Shown here one piece after another: positions 33,956 to 44,084 of a stretch of 64,000 nt of DNA. The stretch is from an uncultured Clostridia bacterium (GTDB lineage: Bacteria > Bacillota > Clostridia > TANB77 > CAG-508), in the NCBI GenBank assembly GCA_934129895.1, contig CAKOWY010000005.1:45103-109102 (forward strand), in the 5' to 3' direction. Every line of letters begins with the position of its first letter. Position 1 is the first letter of the stretch. The translations under genes were made by a program, and so were the position numbers. The notes under the pieces were generated by a model. The model ran no database searches. It worked only from the letters and a program-made list of their open reading frames with translations, and had not been told where the DNA came from.

Positions 33956-36568
33956 ATGGCAAATGACAAAAAAGATGATGTTGACATCAATAAAATTTAT
34001 GGGCATCTATGTAAAATGCCCAAAGAAGAATTTTGCACAAAGTTCAAAATAAAAGAAGGTGGCCTATCTGATGATGAAATAACATTTAGAAGGCAAAAAT
34101 ATGGTTTGAATGAAGTTACACAAACAAAACCAAAAAAATGGTATAATTACCTATTTCATAGTTTATTTACACCTTTTAATAATATATTATTGGCAATATC
34201 TTGTGTATTATATTACACAGATGTTTATTTAGCTGAAGATCCTAATTATGCAAATATTATTGTAATTCTCGTTTTAGTTACAATAAGCACTTTATTAGAT
34301 TTTATATCTTCATATAGATCAAACAAGGCTGCTGAAAAACTAAAACAATTAGTTTCAACTACTGCAACAGTTATAAGAAATGGTAAAAAAGAAAAACTAC
34401 CTTTTAAAGATTTAGTTTTAGGTGATACTATATTACTTTCAGCTGGTGACATGGTTCCAGCTGATTTAAGAATTATTGAATCAAAAGATTTATATGTTGG
34501 TCAATCAAGTTTAACTGGTGAATCTGATGCAATAAAAAAACTTGATACTACAGAACTTGATTTTAATACTGATATAGAAAATCTTTCAGATATTGATACA
34601 ATATGTTTTATGGGAACAAATATTATTAGTGGTAGTGCTAAAGGTATTGTTGTATTAACTGCTGATGATACTTATTTTGGGAAAGTATCTCATACACTAA
34701 CTTCTGGTAAACCTAAAACGGCATTTCAGAAAGGTATCGAAAATATAAGTAAATTATTAATAAAATTTATGCTAATTTTAATACCTATTGTTTTTATACT
34801 TACAGTCCAAAAACATAGTATTATAACATCATTTACATTTGCTGTTGCTATTGCAATTGGTATTACACCTCTTCTATTACCTGTTATACTTTCATCTAGT
34901 TTATCAAAAGGTGCTTTACGAATGTCAAAAAAGAAAACAATTGTAAAAAAGCTTGATTCAATTCAAAGCTTTGGTGCAATGAATATTTTATGTACAGATA
35001 AAACTGGTACATTGACTGAAGATAAAATTGTTCTTGAAAAATATCTTGATATTAATGGAAATGAAGACATTAGAACTTTAAAACATGCTTTTTTAAATAG
35101 TTATTTTCAAACTGGATTGAAAAGTAATATTGATGAAGCTGTTATAAATCATATAAATGAACATGGTTTAAGTGAATTATCAGAAAAATATACAAAAATT
35201 GATGAAATTCCTTTTGATTTTGCAAGACGTCGTCTTTCTGTTATAGTTAGTGATGGTCAAAAAACTCAAATGATTACAAAAGGTGCTGTCGAAGAAATTT
35301 TAAGTATTTCTACAATGGTTGATTATCAAGGTAATGTATCTCCTATAACAAATGCAATTAAAGAAAATATCAAAAAAATTGCTAAAGATTTAAACAAACA
35401 AGGGCTTCGTGTTGTTGCTGTTTGTCAAAAAAATAATTTAGATAAAACTTCTGAATTTACAGTAGCAGATGAAAAAAATATGGTTTTAATTGGTTTTATA
35501 GGATTTCTTGATCCTCCAAAAGAAAGTGCTAAATCATCAATTGAAAAACTTAATAAAAATGGAATTAGAGTTATTGTTTTAACTGGTGATAATGTTGAAG
35601 TTACAAAATGTATTTGTGATAAAGTTGGTATTAAATCACCACAAATTATTATTGGAAGTCAAATTGATAAATTACAAGATATTGCTGTAAAAAGATTATT
35701 GAAAAAGACAAATATTTTTGCAAAACTTTCTCCTATTCAAAAAGCTCGTATTGTAAGACTTTTAAGAGATAGTGGAAATGTTGTTGGATATATGGGTGAT
35801 GGTATAAATGATAGTCCTTCACTTATAAATTCTGATGTTGGTATTTCTGTTGATACGGCTGTTGATATTGCAAAAGAATCTGCAGATATTATTTTACTTG
35901 AGAAAGATTTACATGTTTTACTTGATGGTGTGAAAGAAGGTCGTCATACTTATGCAAATCTAATGAAATATATTAAACTTGCTGCAAGCTTTAATTTCGG
36001 TGAGGTTATGTCTGTAATTATTGCAAGTGTTATTCTTCCATTTTTACCAGAAACACCAATTCAACTTTTAGTTGAAGGATTATTATATGATTTCGGTCAA
36101 TTGACTTTGCCTTTAGATAATGTTGATGAAGAATATTTGAGAAAACCTAAAAAGTTTGATGTAAAAAGTTTAAAACATTTTATGCTATTTATGGGTCCAC
36201 TTAGTTCATGTTTTGATTTAATAGTTTTTGCTTTAGTTTGGTTTACTTATGATATTCATGAACCTGCAATTTTCCAAACTATTTGGTTTATTTATAGTAT
36301 TGTTTCAAACCTTGTTGGAATGCATGTTATTAGAACTGCTAAGATTCCTTTTAAAGAGAGTCATGCTTCAAAAGCTGTTTACTTTTCATCAATTTCAATT
36401 TGTATTATTGCTATGATTATACCTTTTACTTTTATAGGTCGTGCAATTGGTCTTACTGCTCTTGCTGCTAAAGATTTCTTAGTTATTATTGGTGTTCCAA
36501 TATTGTATTGTTTTGTTGCAGTTATTGCTAAAAAGATTTATATTAAGAAATATGGTGAATGGATTTAG
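33956..36568 (+). CDS. mgtA: P-type ATPase, MgtA-like magnesium transporter
   Basis: P3B-type ATPase expected to import Mg2+ across the membrane at the cost of ATP. 870 residues. The phosphorylated Asp is residue 348 in CTDKTGTL; SLTGES (actuator) and GDGINDSPSL (about 617) are present. The TM4 segment ITPLLLPVILSSSLSKGAL, FGAMNILCTDK and QLLVEGLLYDFGQLTLPLDN follow E. coli MgtA closely and differ from calcium pumps (PEGLP). AAAGGAA precedes the ATG. Divergent from adhE and monocistronic. Confidence 0.88.
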   Translation: MANDKKDDVDINKIYGHLCKMPKEEFCTKFKIKEGGLSDDEITFRRQKYGLNEVTQTKPKKWYNYLFHSLFTPFNNILLAISCVLYYTDVYLAEDPNYANIIVILVLVTISTLLDFISSYRSNKAAEKLKQLVSTTATVIRNGKKEKLPFKDLVLGDTILLSAGDMVPADLRIIESKDLYVGQSSLTGESDAIKKLDTTELDFNTDIENLSDIDTICFMGTNIISGSAKGIVVLTADDTYFGKVSHTLTSGKPKTAFQKGIENISKLLIKFMLILIPIVFILTVQKHSIITSFTFAVAIAIGITPLLLPVILSSSLSKGALRMSKKKTIVKKLDSIQSFGAMNILCTDKTGTLTEDKIVLEKYLDINGNEDIRTLKHAFLNSYFQTGLKSNIDEAVINHINEHGLSELSEKYTKIDEIPFDFARRRLSVIVSDGQKTQMITKGAVEEILSISTMVDYQGNVSPITNAIKENIKKIAKDLNKQGLRVVAVCQKNNLDKTSEFTVADEKNMVLIGFIGFLDPPKESAKSSIEKLNKNGIRVIVLTGDNVEVTKCICDKVGIKSPQIIIGSQIDKLQDIAVKRLLKKTNIFAKLSPIQKARIVRLLRDSGNVVGYMGDGINDSPSLINSDVGISVDTAVDIAKESADIILLEKDLHVLLDGVKEGRHTYANLMKYIKLAASFNFGEVMSVIIASVILPFLPETPIQLLVEGLLYDFGQLTLPLDNVDEEYLRKPKKFDVKSLKHFMLFMGPLSSCFDLIVFALVWFTYDIHEPAIFQTIWFIYSIVSNLVGMHVIRTAKIPFKESHASKAVYFSSISICIIAMIIPFTFIGRAIGLTALAAKDFLVIIGVPILYCFVAVIAKKIYIKKYGEWI

Positions 36569-36571
36569 AAC

Positions 36572-36604
36572 AAAAAATGGAGATGATAAACATCCCCATT
36601 TTTT
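36572..36604. terminator. Bidirectional terminator between mgtA and the 36610 gene
   Basis: Hairpin with an 8-bp outer stem (36573-36580 with 36597-36604) plus an inner 4-bp stem, flanked by A and T runs; it serves the convergent pair. Confidence 0.85.
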
Positions 36605-36609
36605 ATGAT

Positions 36610-36945
36610 TTATGCAGATTTTTTTAATTTTTCTATAATGTTATTATTTCTTTCAATAATCTCATCATAATATCCACTTAATTCTATTAACTCTTCAATA
36701 GACATTTCATTCAATTTATTTTCATTATTCTCTATATCACTTAACATTTGAATTTTTTTTGCTACTTGAATTGCTGAACCATTTTGGTCTTTAATTTGTT
36801 CTAAAAATTTTCGTCTTTCGTTATTATTTATTGATTTGCATTGTTCCTCTTTATTACTTTTCTCTTTTGGATTCTTTTTTAAAAAAATTTCTTTTATTCT
36901 CAATGGTAAATTAAACTTATATTTTTTTGATTTATTCTTATCCAT
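36610..36945 (-). CDS. Small charged helical protein, unknown
   Basis: 111 residues; the N-terminal 35 are very Lys-rich, the C-terminal half is a predicted helical hairpin (MSIEELIELSGYYDEIIERN). No signal peptide, span or known motif. Convergent with mgtA, sharing a terminator. Composition is host-like. Confidence 0.65.
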   Translation of the reverse strand: MDKNKSKKYKFNLPLRIKEIFLKKNPKEKSNKEEQCKSINNNERRKFLEQIKDQNGSAIQVAKKIQMLSDIENNENKLNEMSIEELIELSGYYDEIIERNNNIIEKLKKSA

Positions 36946-37081
36946 TTTTTATCATTGTATAATAAATATATATTTTATTATACAAATTTCTCCTTTCTTT
37001 GAAATTGGCTATCACATTTATAGAGAACCTATGTATTATCTTTTCATTCATATAGTTAATTTTTCTTTATATTATATATTT

Positions 37082-38860
37082 CTACTTTTGTATCTCCTGT
37101 AAACTCTTTATTTGTTCTTGTTGTTCTTGTATTCTTTTCTGTTGAGCCAAAATCTTATTCATCAATTCTTGTATTAATCTTTCATTTTCAGCAATTTTTT
37201 GATTATTTTTCTCCCAAATAAATAACAATTCATCAAAATCCATATCTTCAAAATCATCTTTTTGTTTTTCTTCTATTCCTGCTTCTTTTAATATACTTTT
37301 ATCACCTTGCATTCTCTTACTTGCATATTTTAATGCTTCACCTTTAGAACTTTTTACAGCTTCTACCACAATTTCTCTATCAGATTTTAATTCTCTAGCA
37401 ACATATTCTAATGCATTTCCATCATTTTTTACAGCTTCTAACGCAACTTCTCTGTCTGCTCTTAATTCTTTATTTGCAAACAATAAAGCACTTCCATCAT
37501 TTTTTACTGCTACTAAAACAACGTCCTTGTCTGCTTTCAATTCTTCACTTGCATACCATAATGCTTTTCCATAATCTTTTACAGCAGCAAGAACCACTTC
37601 TTTATCTGCTTGCATTTCCTTTTTTACTAAACGTAATTCTTTTCCATTTCGTTTTACAACTTCTATTATAAAACTTCTATCTGATGTAAGACTTTCATTA
37701 GCATATATCAATACATTATCACTTTGAGCTACTTTAGCTCTTATAACCGCATCTAATAAAAATTCTCTATCAGCTAAGAACTTATAGCTCACATAATGCC
37801 ATGGCAAATGCCCACATGATATTGCTTCTAATGCTATTTCTCTATCTTCTCTCAATTCATCACTTGCATATTCTAATGAATCTCCATACCTTCTTACAGC
37901 TGCTAACACCACTTCTCTATCTGTCCTTAGTTCTTCACTTGCGTATTGTAATGCAAGTCCACTTTCCTTTACTGCCTCTAATACTACTTGTTTATCTGCT
38001 TTTAGATTTTCACTTGCATATTTCAATGAATCACCAAATTGTCTTACTGCTGATAAGACTATTTCCTTGTCGTCTGCAAATTTTCTTGCAGATTTTAGTA
38101 TATCCCCATGTTGCTTTGCAACTGCTAGTACTACTTCTCTATCTTCTTGCATTCTTGGACTCAATTTTGAAAAATTATAAAAATCATTTTCTACAGCTGC
38201 TATTGCTATTTCTTTATCATCATTTAGTTCTTGGCTTGCATAACCAAATGCCATCCCATATTGTCTTATAGCCACTAATACTACTTCTCTGTCTGCTTTT
38301 AATTCCTCACTTGCATATTCTAATGCATATCCCTTTTGCTTTACAGCTGCTAATACTACTTCTTTATCTGCTTGTAATTCTAGGCTAGCATATTTTAAGA
38401 TCATTCCATCATTATTCGCAATAGCTAATATTTCTTCTTTACTAAGTGTAGAAATAAATCTACTTTTTTCTATATCTTTTACATGATTTAGTAATATTTC
38501 TACACTATTAACATTTTTTAGTGCTTCTACTATAAATTTTTTATCTGCACATATTTCTTCACTAGCAAAACTTATTGCATTTACATTTTGTTTCACAGCA
38601 GCTAATACTACTTCCTCATCATCTTGTAATTCTGGACTAGCATATTTTAATGCTTTCCCTTTATTCTTCACAGCAGCTAATACTACTTCTTTATCTGCTT
38701 TCAAACTGCTACTTGCATATAACAATGCTTCTCCATCTTTTTTTACAGCTTGTAACACAAATTCCTTATTTGAACGTAATTCCTTGTTAGAAAATTTTAA
38801 ATAAAAATCCCTTATATTTAAATCTGCTAATATTTCTTCTTTTTTTCTACCTTTATTCAT
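37082..38860 (-). CDS. DUF4116 repeat protein with C-terminal coiled coil
   Basis: 592 residues built from about 18 copies of a unit of roughly 24-25 residues, consensus L-x-A-D-[KR]-E-V-V-L-A-A-V-K-x-x-G-x-A-L-x-Y-A-S-x-E, that is, DUF4116 modules. Copies 4, 7, 8, 13 and 14 are most divergent, and one unit near residue 130 is disrupted. Residues about 535-592 form a Gln/Glu-rich coiled coil. The repeats should stack as helical hairpins and offer a protein-binding surface. No signal peptide. AAGGAG precedes ATG 38860. DUF4116 proteins occur in bacteria, large viruses and protists; function is unknown. Confidence 0.88.
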   Translation of the reverse strand: MNKGRKKEEILADLNIRDFYLKFSNKELRSNKEFVLQAVKKDGEALLYASSSLKADKEVVLAAVKNKGKALKYASPELQDDEEVVLAAVKQNVNAISFASEEICADKKFIVEALKNVNSVEILLNHVKDIEKSRFISTLSKEEILAIANNDGMILKYASLELQADKEVVLAAVKQKGYALEYASEELKADREVVLVAIRQYGMAFGYASQELNDDKEIAIAAVENDFYNFSKLSPRMQEDREVVLAVAKQHGDILKSARKFADDKEIVLSAVRQFGDSLKYASENLKADKQVVLEAVKESGLALQYASEELRTDREVVLAAVRRYGDSLEYASDELREDREIALEAISCGHLPWHYVSYKFLADREFLLDAVIRAKVAQSDNVLIYANESLTSDRSFIIEVVKRNGKELRLVKKEMQADKEVVLAAVKDYGKALWYASEELKADKDVVLVAVKNDGSALLFANKELRADREVALEAVKNDGNALEYVARELKSDREIVVEAVKSSKGEALKYASKRMQGDKSILKEAGIEEKQKDDFEDMDFDELLFIWEKNNQKIAENERLIQELMNKILAQQKRIQEQQEQIKSLQEIQK

Positions 38861-38919
38861 TCTTTCTCCTTTCCAGAAAAAACTATATATTATATTCTAA
38901 TTTTTATTTCAAATCATCT

Positions 38920-40854
38920 TTAGCATATCTCAAAATCAATTTGTCTCATTAATTTACTAGCATTAGCAACTCTAATTTTAACCTTATCTCCAATTTGATA
39001 AACCTTTCCAGTATGTTCACCAATAGCTTGTCTCTTTTCTTCATTGTAAATAAAATATTCATCACCTAATTTTTCGTAACGAATTAAACCTTCAACAGTA
39101 TTGTCAAGTTCAACAAATATTCCAAAATTAGTAACAGATGATACAATTCCTTCATATTCTTCACCAATTTTACTTTCCATGAATTCTGCTTTCTTAATAT
39201 CTTCTGCTTCTCTTTCTACTTTTGTTGCAACTCTTTCTCTTTCTGAACAATTTTCCGCTCTCTTTTCTGCTCTTTTTTCATATTTCTTAATCCAAAAATC
39301 ATTTACTAAATAATCATTATCTAAATATTTTGATATTATTCTGTGTATGAATAAATCAGGATATCTTCTTATTGGTGATGTAAAATGGCAATAATATTTA
39401 CTTGCAATTCCAAAATGTCCTTTATTTTCTGCTTCATATTTTGCAACTCTCAAAGTTCTTAATATTATATTTGATACTACTTTTTCTTCGTCTTTACCTT
39501 TTACATCTTCAAGAATTTTTGCAAATTCATTTGGATAAATAATTTCTTCTTTTGAAATTTTTATTTTATATCCAAAATTATATAATGATTTATTTAATTC
39601 TTTTACTTTATCAACATCTGGTGCTTCATGGTTTCTATATATAAATGGTGCTTGTAACCAATAAAATTTTTCAGCAACTGTTTCATTTGCAATTAGCATA
39701 AATTGTTCAATTATTTCATTTGCAAAATATGTTTCATATTTTTTTACATCTATTGCAACACCATTTTCATCAAGTATTATTTTACTTTCTGGAATTTCAA
39801 GATTCAAATATCCATTTTCTTTTCTTTTTGCTTTTAATATATTTGCTAATTCTGCCATTAAATCAAAATATGAAATATATTTTTCATATCTCTTTAACAC
39901 TGCTTCATCAGATCTATCTAATATTTTTTGAACATCTGTATAGCACATTCTTTCTGTTACACGTATTACACCTTTATATATGTCTGATGATACTATTTTG
40001 GCTTTTGGGGTTATTTCCATTGAACATGATAATGTATATCTATCTTCACCTGCATTTAAACTACATATTCCATTTGATAATTCTCTTGGAAGCATTGGTA
40101 TTACTCTTCCTAACATATAGATACTTGTTCCTCTTAAATATGCTTCTTTATCAAGTTCTGTTTTTTCTCTTACATAATGACTTACATCTGCAATATGAAC
40201 ATCTAATTTATAGTTACCATTTTCCAATTTTTCTACATGTATTGCATCATCTAAATCTTTGGCATCTTCACCATCAATTGTAAATATTATGTCATTACGC
40301 AAATCTCTTCTTCTTGGCAAATCTGATGGATCAATTTTATCTCCATAAGCTTTTGCTTCTGCAACAACCTCTTCTGGGAATTTATATGGGAGTTCATATT
40401 GTTTTATTAATGATAACATGTCAACTCCTGCTTCATTAATTCCGCCTAATACTTCAATAACTTTTCCTTCTGCATTTTTTCCTTTTTCAGGATATTTTAA
40501 AATTTGTACTAATACTTTTTTCTTATCTCTGGCTTTTCCCCAATTAGTTTTTGATATAAATATATCTGTTCCAAAATTCTTGTCGTCTGGAACAACGAAT
40601 GCAAAATTTCTACTTTTTTGAAAAGTTCCAACTACTGTATCTTTTTCATGTCTTACTATTTTTACTATTTTTCCCTCTTGCTTTTTATCTCCTTCTTTTT
40701 CTGCTATTATTTTAATTGCCACAGTATCTCCATTTAAAGCATTTTTTGAATTTTCTCTTGATATATATATTTCGTCTTCTTGATCTTCTATTTTTACAAA
40801 TCCAAATCCTTTTTGATTTTTTCTATATGTTCCAATTATTTCTTCTTTGCTCAT
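38920..40854 (-). CDS. rnr: Ribonuclease R
   Basis: 3'-5' exoribonuclease that degrades structured RNA and matures rRNA and tmRNA-tagged messages. 644 residues: a cold-shock domain at the start (GTYRKNQKGFGFVKIED), the RNB catalytic domain with IDGEDAKDLDDAI (Asp metal ligands) and a C-terminal S1 domain (GIVSSVTNFGIFVELDN). It is shorter than E. coli RNase R because the extra N-terminal helix-turn-helix and the basic tail are missing. Downstream of secG as in many Firmicutes, but smpB does not follow. Confidence 0.95.
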   Translation of the reverse strand: MSKEEIIGTYRKNQKGFGFVKIEDQEDEIYISRENSKNALNGDTVAIKIIAEKEGDKKQEGKIVKIVRHEKDTVVGTFQKSRNFAFVVPDDKNFGTDIFISKTNWGKARDKKKVLVQILKYPEKGKNAEGKVIEVLGGINEAGVDMLSLIKQYELPYKFPEEVVAEAKAYGDKIDPSDLPRRRDLRNDIIFTIDGEDAKDLDDAIHVEKLENGNYKLDVHIADVSHYVREKTELDKEAYLRGTSIYMLGRVIPMLPRELSNGICSLNAGEDRYTLSCSMEITPKAKIVSSDIYKGVIRVTERMCYTDVQKILDRSDEAVLKRYEKYISYFDLMAELANILKAKRKENGYLNLEIPESKIILDENGVAIDVKKYETYFANEIIEQFMLIANETVAEKFYWLQAPFIYRNHEAPDVDKVKELNKSLYNFGYKIKISKEEIIYPNEFAKILEDVKGKDEEKVVSNIILRTLRVAKYEAENKGHFGIASKYYCHFTSPIRRYPDLFIHRIISKYLDNDYLVNDFWIKKYEKRAEKRAENCSERERVATKVEREAEDIKKAEFMESKIGEEYEGIVSSVTNFGIFVELDNTVEGLIRYEKLGDEYFIYNEEKRQAIGEHTGKVYQIGDKVKIRVANASKLMRQIDFEIC

Positions 40855-40871
40855 TTTTCCTCCTTGTCTTA

Positions 40872-40906
40872 TAAATAAAAAGCCATTGGACCCGCCAGTG
40901 ACTTTT
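40872..40906 (-). terminator. Terminator-like hairpin between secG and rnr
   Basis: Imperfect stem (AAAAG..TGG pairing with CCA..CTTTT, two mismatches) with a CGGG loop and a T-rich tract on the minus strand; it may limit read-through from secG into rnr. Confidence 0.55.
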
Positions 40907-40920
40907 GCTTTAGAATAATT

Positions 40921-41172
40921 TTATTTTATTATATATATTATAGATAGAGCAATTGTTAAAATAACAAATAATATTCCTAATATTATAGTCCATTTTTTTT
41001 GCATTCCTTCTTTTGTTCTACCTTTATTTTTTTCGAAAAAATTATTTGTTGATGAACCTGTTATTGTTTGTGATAATCCTGCATCTTCTTTTGTTGATAT
41101 CATAGCAAATATTGTTAATGCAACACAAACTATTAAATCAGCTACTATTAAAATTATTTTTACTACTTGCAT
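40921..41172 (-). CDS. secG: Protein translocase subunit SecG
   Basis: 83 residues, two membrane spans (about 4-24 and 61-80) joined by a Gly/Ser/Thr-rich loop; KEDAGLSQTITGSSTNNFF matches the SecG consensus. Accessory subunit of the SecYEG channel. GGAGGA precedes the ATG. Confidence 0.92.
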   Translation of the reverse strand: MQVVKIILIVADLIVCVALTIFAMISTKEDAGLSQTITGSSTNNFFEKNKGRTKEGMQKKWTIILGILFVILTIALSIIYIIK

Positions 41173-41235
41173 ATATTCTTCCTCCTAACGATTTTATTAT
41201 TCGTTTCAATACCAAGTTATTTTAACATATCTTTC

Positions 41236-41925
41236 CTAAAAAATCAATGCTAGAACATTAAAAATTATAACTTTTATCATAATTTCTACAAATATCTGGC
41301 AATTTGTCCCTTTTATTCCTCCTTCATTGATTTTTTTTATTCCATTTTCTATTTTCTTTATTTCTTCATTTGATACTACATTTTTCTCTTTTATATAATC
41401 TATTGTAATGAACTCCGCTTTTATCATTGCATCATTTTCAAGATAGATTTTTACAACATAATATATAAAACTTAATATTAATAATATATTAGAAAATAAA
41501 ATTGGATTTGGAAGTCTATTGAGAATTGCCAAAATACAAATAATTATAAAATATAACAAATATATATTTGAATAAATAAAATTAAAAATTAATAAACTCC
41601 TTTTTTGAATTGAATGTAAACATTCATGTATCATTGTTTGAATTCTTGTAAAACTTTTATAAGTATTACCTATTAAAATTTTATTACTTATTGCTATATA
41701 CATTGTTGCATCTGATTTATCATTTTCTTCTATTTTTACATTTGAATTATTTAATTTATTCAATATTTCTTTACAAATTTCAATATTACTTGGATATTTT
41801 TCCGATATTATATTTAATTCTTTGTCTGTTGCAATTTTTTCCATCTCTTTTATATTTGCTAACATTAAAATTGATATGATTACTATAGATATTATTGCAA
41901 CTATAATAATTATAATTAGTTCCAT
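41236..41925 (-). CDS. Predicted membrane metalloprotease, HExxH
   Basis: 229 residues with an N-terminal span (about 1-24), two or more central spans (about 110-160) and one at the C-terminus. HECLH (IQTMIHECLHSIQ, about residues 102-106) is an HExxH zinc motif preceded by a hydrophobic helix; a Glu in the ENDAMIKAEF segment after the central spans may be the third ligand. The layout recalls membrane zinc peptidases, but no named family fits. Same strand as the YlbF gene upstream. Confidence 0.65.
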   Translation of the reverse strand: MELIIIIIVAIISIVIISILMLANIKEMEKIATDKELNIISEKYPSNIEICKEILNKLNNSNVKIEENDKSDATMYIAISNKILIGNTYKSFTRIQTMIHECLHSIQKRSLLIFNFIYSNIYLLYFIIICILAILNRLPNPILFSNILLILSFIYYVVKIYLENDAMIKAEFITIDYIKEKNVVSNEEIKKIENGIKKINEGGIKGTNCQIFVEIMIKVIIFNVLALIF

Positions 41926-41989
41926 TTTATATACCTTTCTTTTTTATCTTTATAAAATTTTCCTAATCATTTATAAATTCAATTCTTTT

Positions 41990-42325
41990 CTATTTCATTG
42001 CTTCTTGTACTACTTCGCCTATAATTTTATTTACATCAGCTATCAATACATTAAATCTTATTTCAGCATCAAAATATTGGCTTGCTTCTTTGTTTTGGAT
42101 AAGCTCTCCATATAATTCTTGTACATGTCTCATCTTTATTTCATCATCTTTTCCAGTTTGAAGAGCAATTACCTGAGCTTCATATCTTGCATTTTCAAAA
42201 TCTTTTATTTTGTCTTTTAATTCACTATTCGAATTTATATTATTTTTAGCTTTCTCATAATTCTTATATTCTTCAGAATGTCTTATTTCTTTTGCTAATT
42301 CATTTGCTAAATCATATACTTTCAT
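41990..42325 (-). CDS. YlbF/YmcA family protein
   Basis: 111 residues, all-helical; MKVYDLANELAKEIRHSEEY, the KDKIKDFENARYEAQ middle helix and the LIADVNKIIGEVVQEA end match the Com_YlbF family. In Bacillus, YlbF, YmcA and YaaT assist RNase Y and mRNA maturation; here a similar role is an inference from family. Short gap to its upstream neighbour suggests an operon. Confidence 0.88.
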   Translation of the reverse strand: MKVYDLANELAKEIRHSEEYKNYEKAKNNINSNSELKDKIKDFENARYEAQVIALQTGKDDEIKMRHVQELYGELIQNKEASQYFDAEIRFNVLIADVNKIIGEVVQEAMK

Positions 42326-42343
42326 TTTCTATTTCCTTTTTTA

Positions 42344-42838
42344 TTAATATTCTTTAATTTCCCATGTTTCTGTATTTACTTCATACCATTGCATAACTTG
42401 CGTATCTTTTCTTACAGCAACATAATATAGTTTTCCATCTTTTTGCTCAATATTAAATGATACAGTTTCATCATTTTTTCCCCATTTATTTTTTGCAAGT
42501 TCAACAGCCTTTTCTTCCTTGGTTTGTGAATTATTTGATGATGTTGTTTCACTGTTTTGCTCTTCTTTTCCAATAGAATCATTATTATTTGTATTTTCAT
42601 TATCACTTGTATTTGTATCAGGTTCATCTTTTTCATCTTTATTATCACTTGTATCATCTTTTTTTGATACATTTTCTCCAGTATTATTTGACTTGTTATC
42701 TTGATTTTCAGCTACATTTTCACTATTATTTTGTTCTTTTATTTCTGGAACTATAATAAAACCAATTATAGATGCTATCGCCAGCAATGATACAATTATT
42801 ATTAATGTTAATAATCTTTGTTTTTCTCTTGTTTCCAT
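42344..42838 (-). CDS. Membrane-anchored protein with acidic Asn-rich linker
   Basis: 164 residues: a short cytoplasmic start, one span (about 10-30), a low-complexity Asn/Asp/Glu/Lys/Ser linker (about 35-105), then a compact C-terminal domain (EEKAVELAKNKWG, SFNIEQKDGKLYYVAVRKD) that looks like a PepSY-like or small alpha/beta fold. No catalytic motif. It directly follows xseA (15-nt gap), where xseB would be expected. Confidence 0.7.
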   Translation of the reverse strand: METREKQRLLTLIIIVSLLAIASIIGFIIVPEIKEQNNSENVAENQDNKSNNTGENVSKKDDTSDNKDEKDEPDTNTSDNENTNNNDSIGKEEQNSETTSSNNSQTKEEKAVELAKNKWGKNDETVSFNIEQKDGKLYYVAVRKDTQVMQWYEVNTETWEIKEY

Positions 42839-42853
42839 ACTATCATTCCTTTT

Positions 42854-44041
42854 CTATAAAACCTTTACATCTCTATTTCCATCAATAAATTTTAGCTTTA
42901 CTACTTCATCTTTTTCTAACTGATATACGCTTTTTACTATTTTGCCATCTTTTTCTGCTAAATTATATCCTCTACTTAATGTCTTTAATGGACTCAATGT
43001 ATCTAGTTTTGTAATTAATTCTGCATAATTATTACGTCTTTCTTTTTGTATTTTTTCTACAGAATTTTCTAACCTTATCATATAATTATCTAATATTGTA
43101 GAATTATCAATAATTTTTCTTAGTGGATCTGTAAATACTCTCGATTTCATTACTGATTCAAATCTTAATTTCATTACTTCAATTTTCTTTTTTAATGCTT
43201 GTCTATATCTATTTTGATAATTTAAAATTTTTTGTTTTAATTCATATACATCAGGAACAGCTAATTCTGCAGCTGCTGATGGTGTTGGAGCTCTTAAGTC
43301 TGCTACAAAATCTGCAATTGTAAAGTCTGTTTCATGTCCAACTGCCGAAATTATTGGAAGTTCAGATTCATATATTGCTCTTGCAACAATCTCTTCATTA
43401 AATGGCCACAAATCTTCAAGTGAACCTCCACCTCTTCCGATAATTAAAACATCTGCCAATTTCTTTTCATTCATTATTTTTATTTTTTCAGCAATTTGTT
43501 CTGCTGCTCCAGGACCTTGTACTGGAACTGGAAATAATTTTATATATACATTTGGGTTACGTCTTGTTGAAACATTTATTATATCTCTAATAACTGCTCC
43601 AGTTTGTGATGTAAGTACTCCAACTATTCTCGGATACATTGGAATTGCCTTCTTGTGTTTTACATCAAATAATCCTTCTGCCTCTAATTTATTTTTTAAC
43701 TGCTCAAATTTTTCGTGCAAATCCCCAACCCCATCTTCAAGTATTGACTTTGCATATATTTGATATACTCCATCTCTCTCAAAAACAGAAACAGAGCCAA
43801 ATACCATTACTTTCATTCCATCTTTAGGAATAAAATTCAATCTTTCAGCATAACCTTTAAACATTATGCATTTTATTAATGAATTTTCATCTTTTAAAGT
43901 AAAATATAAATGCCCTGTATAGTGATTTTTAAAATTTGATATTTCTCCTTTTACCAATATAGCTTCCAAATTTTCATCATTATCAAATTTATCTTTTAAA
44001 TATTTATTTAATTGAGTTACCGTAACTGCATTATACTTCAT
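42854..44041 (-). CDS. xseA: Exodeoxyribonuclease VII large subunit
   Basis: Single-strand-specific DNA exonuclease subunit. 395 residues: N-terminal OB fold (VKGEISNFKNHYTGHLYFTL), catalytic part with GVLTSQTGAVIRDI, LIIGRGGGSLEDLWPFNEE and VGHETDFTIADFVADLRAPT, and a C-terminal coiled coil that binds the small subunit. The small subunit gene xseB is not next to it. Confidence 0.96.
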   Translation of the reverse strand: MKYNAVTVTQLNKYLKDKFDNDENLEAILVKGEISNFKNHYTGHLYFTLKDENSLIKCIMFKGYAERLNFIPKDGMKVMVFGSVSVFERDGVYQIYAKSILEDGVGDLHEKFEQLKNKLEAEGLFDVKHKKAIPMYPRIVGVLTSQTGAVIRDIINVSTRRNPNVYIKLFPVPVQGPGAAEQIAEKIKIMNEKKLADVLIIGRGGGSLEDLWPFNEEIVARAIYESELPIISAVGHETDFTIADFVADLRAPTPSAAAELAVPDVYELKQKILNYQNRYRQALKKKIEVMKLRFESVMKSRVFTDPLRKIIDNSTILDNYMIRLENSVEKIQKERRNNYAELITKLDTLSPLKTLSRGYNLAEKDGKIVKSVYQLEKDEVVKLKFIDGNRDVKVL

Positions 44042-44084
44042 TTGTTCTTTCCTCCATTAGAATACAGTTCTTCAAGAATAATGT

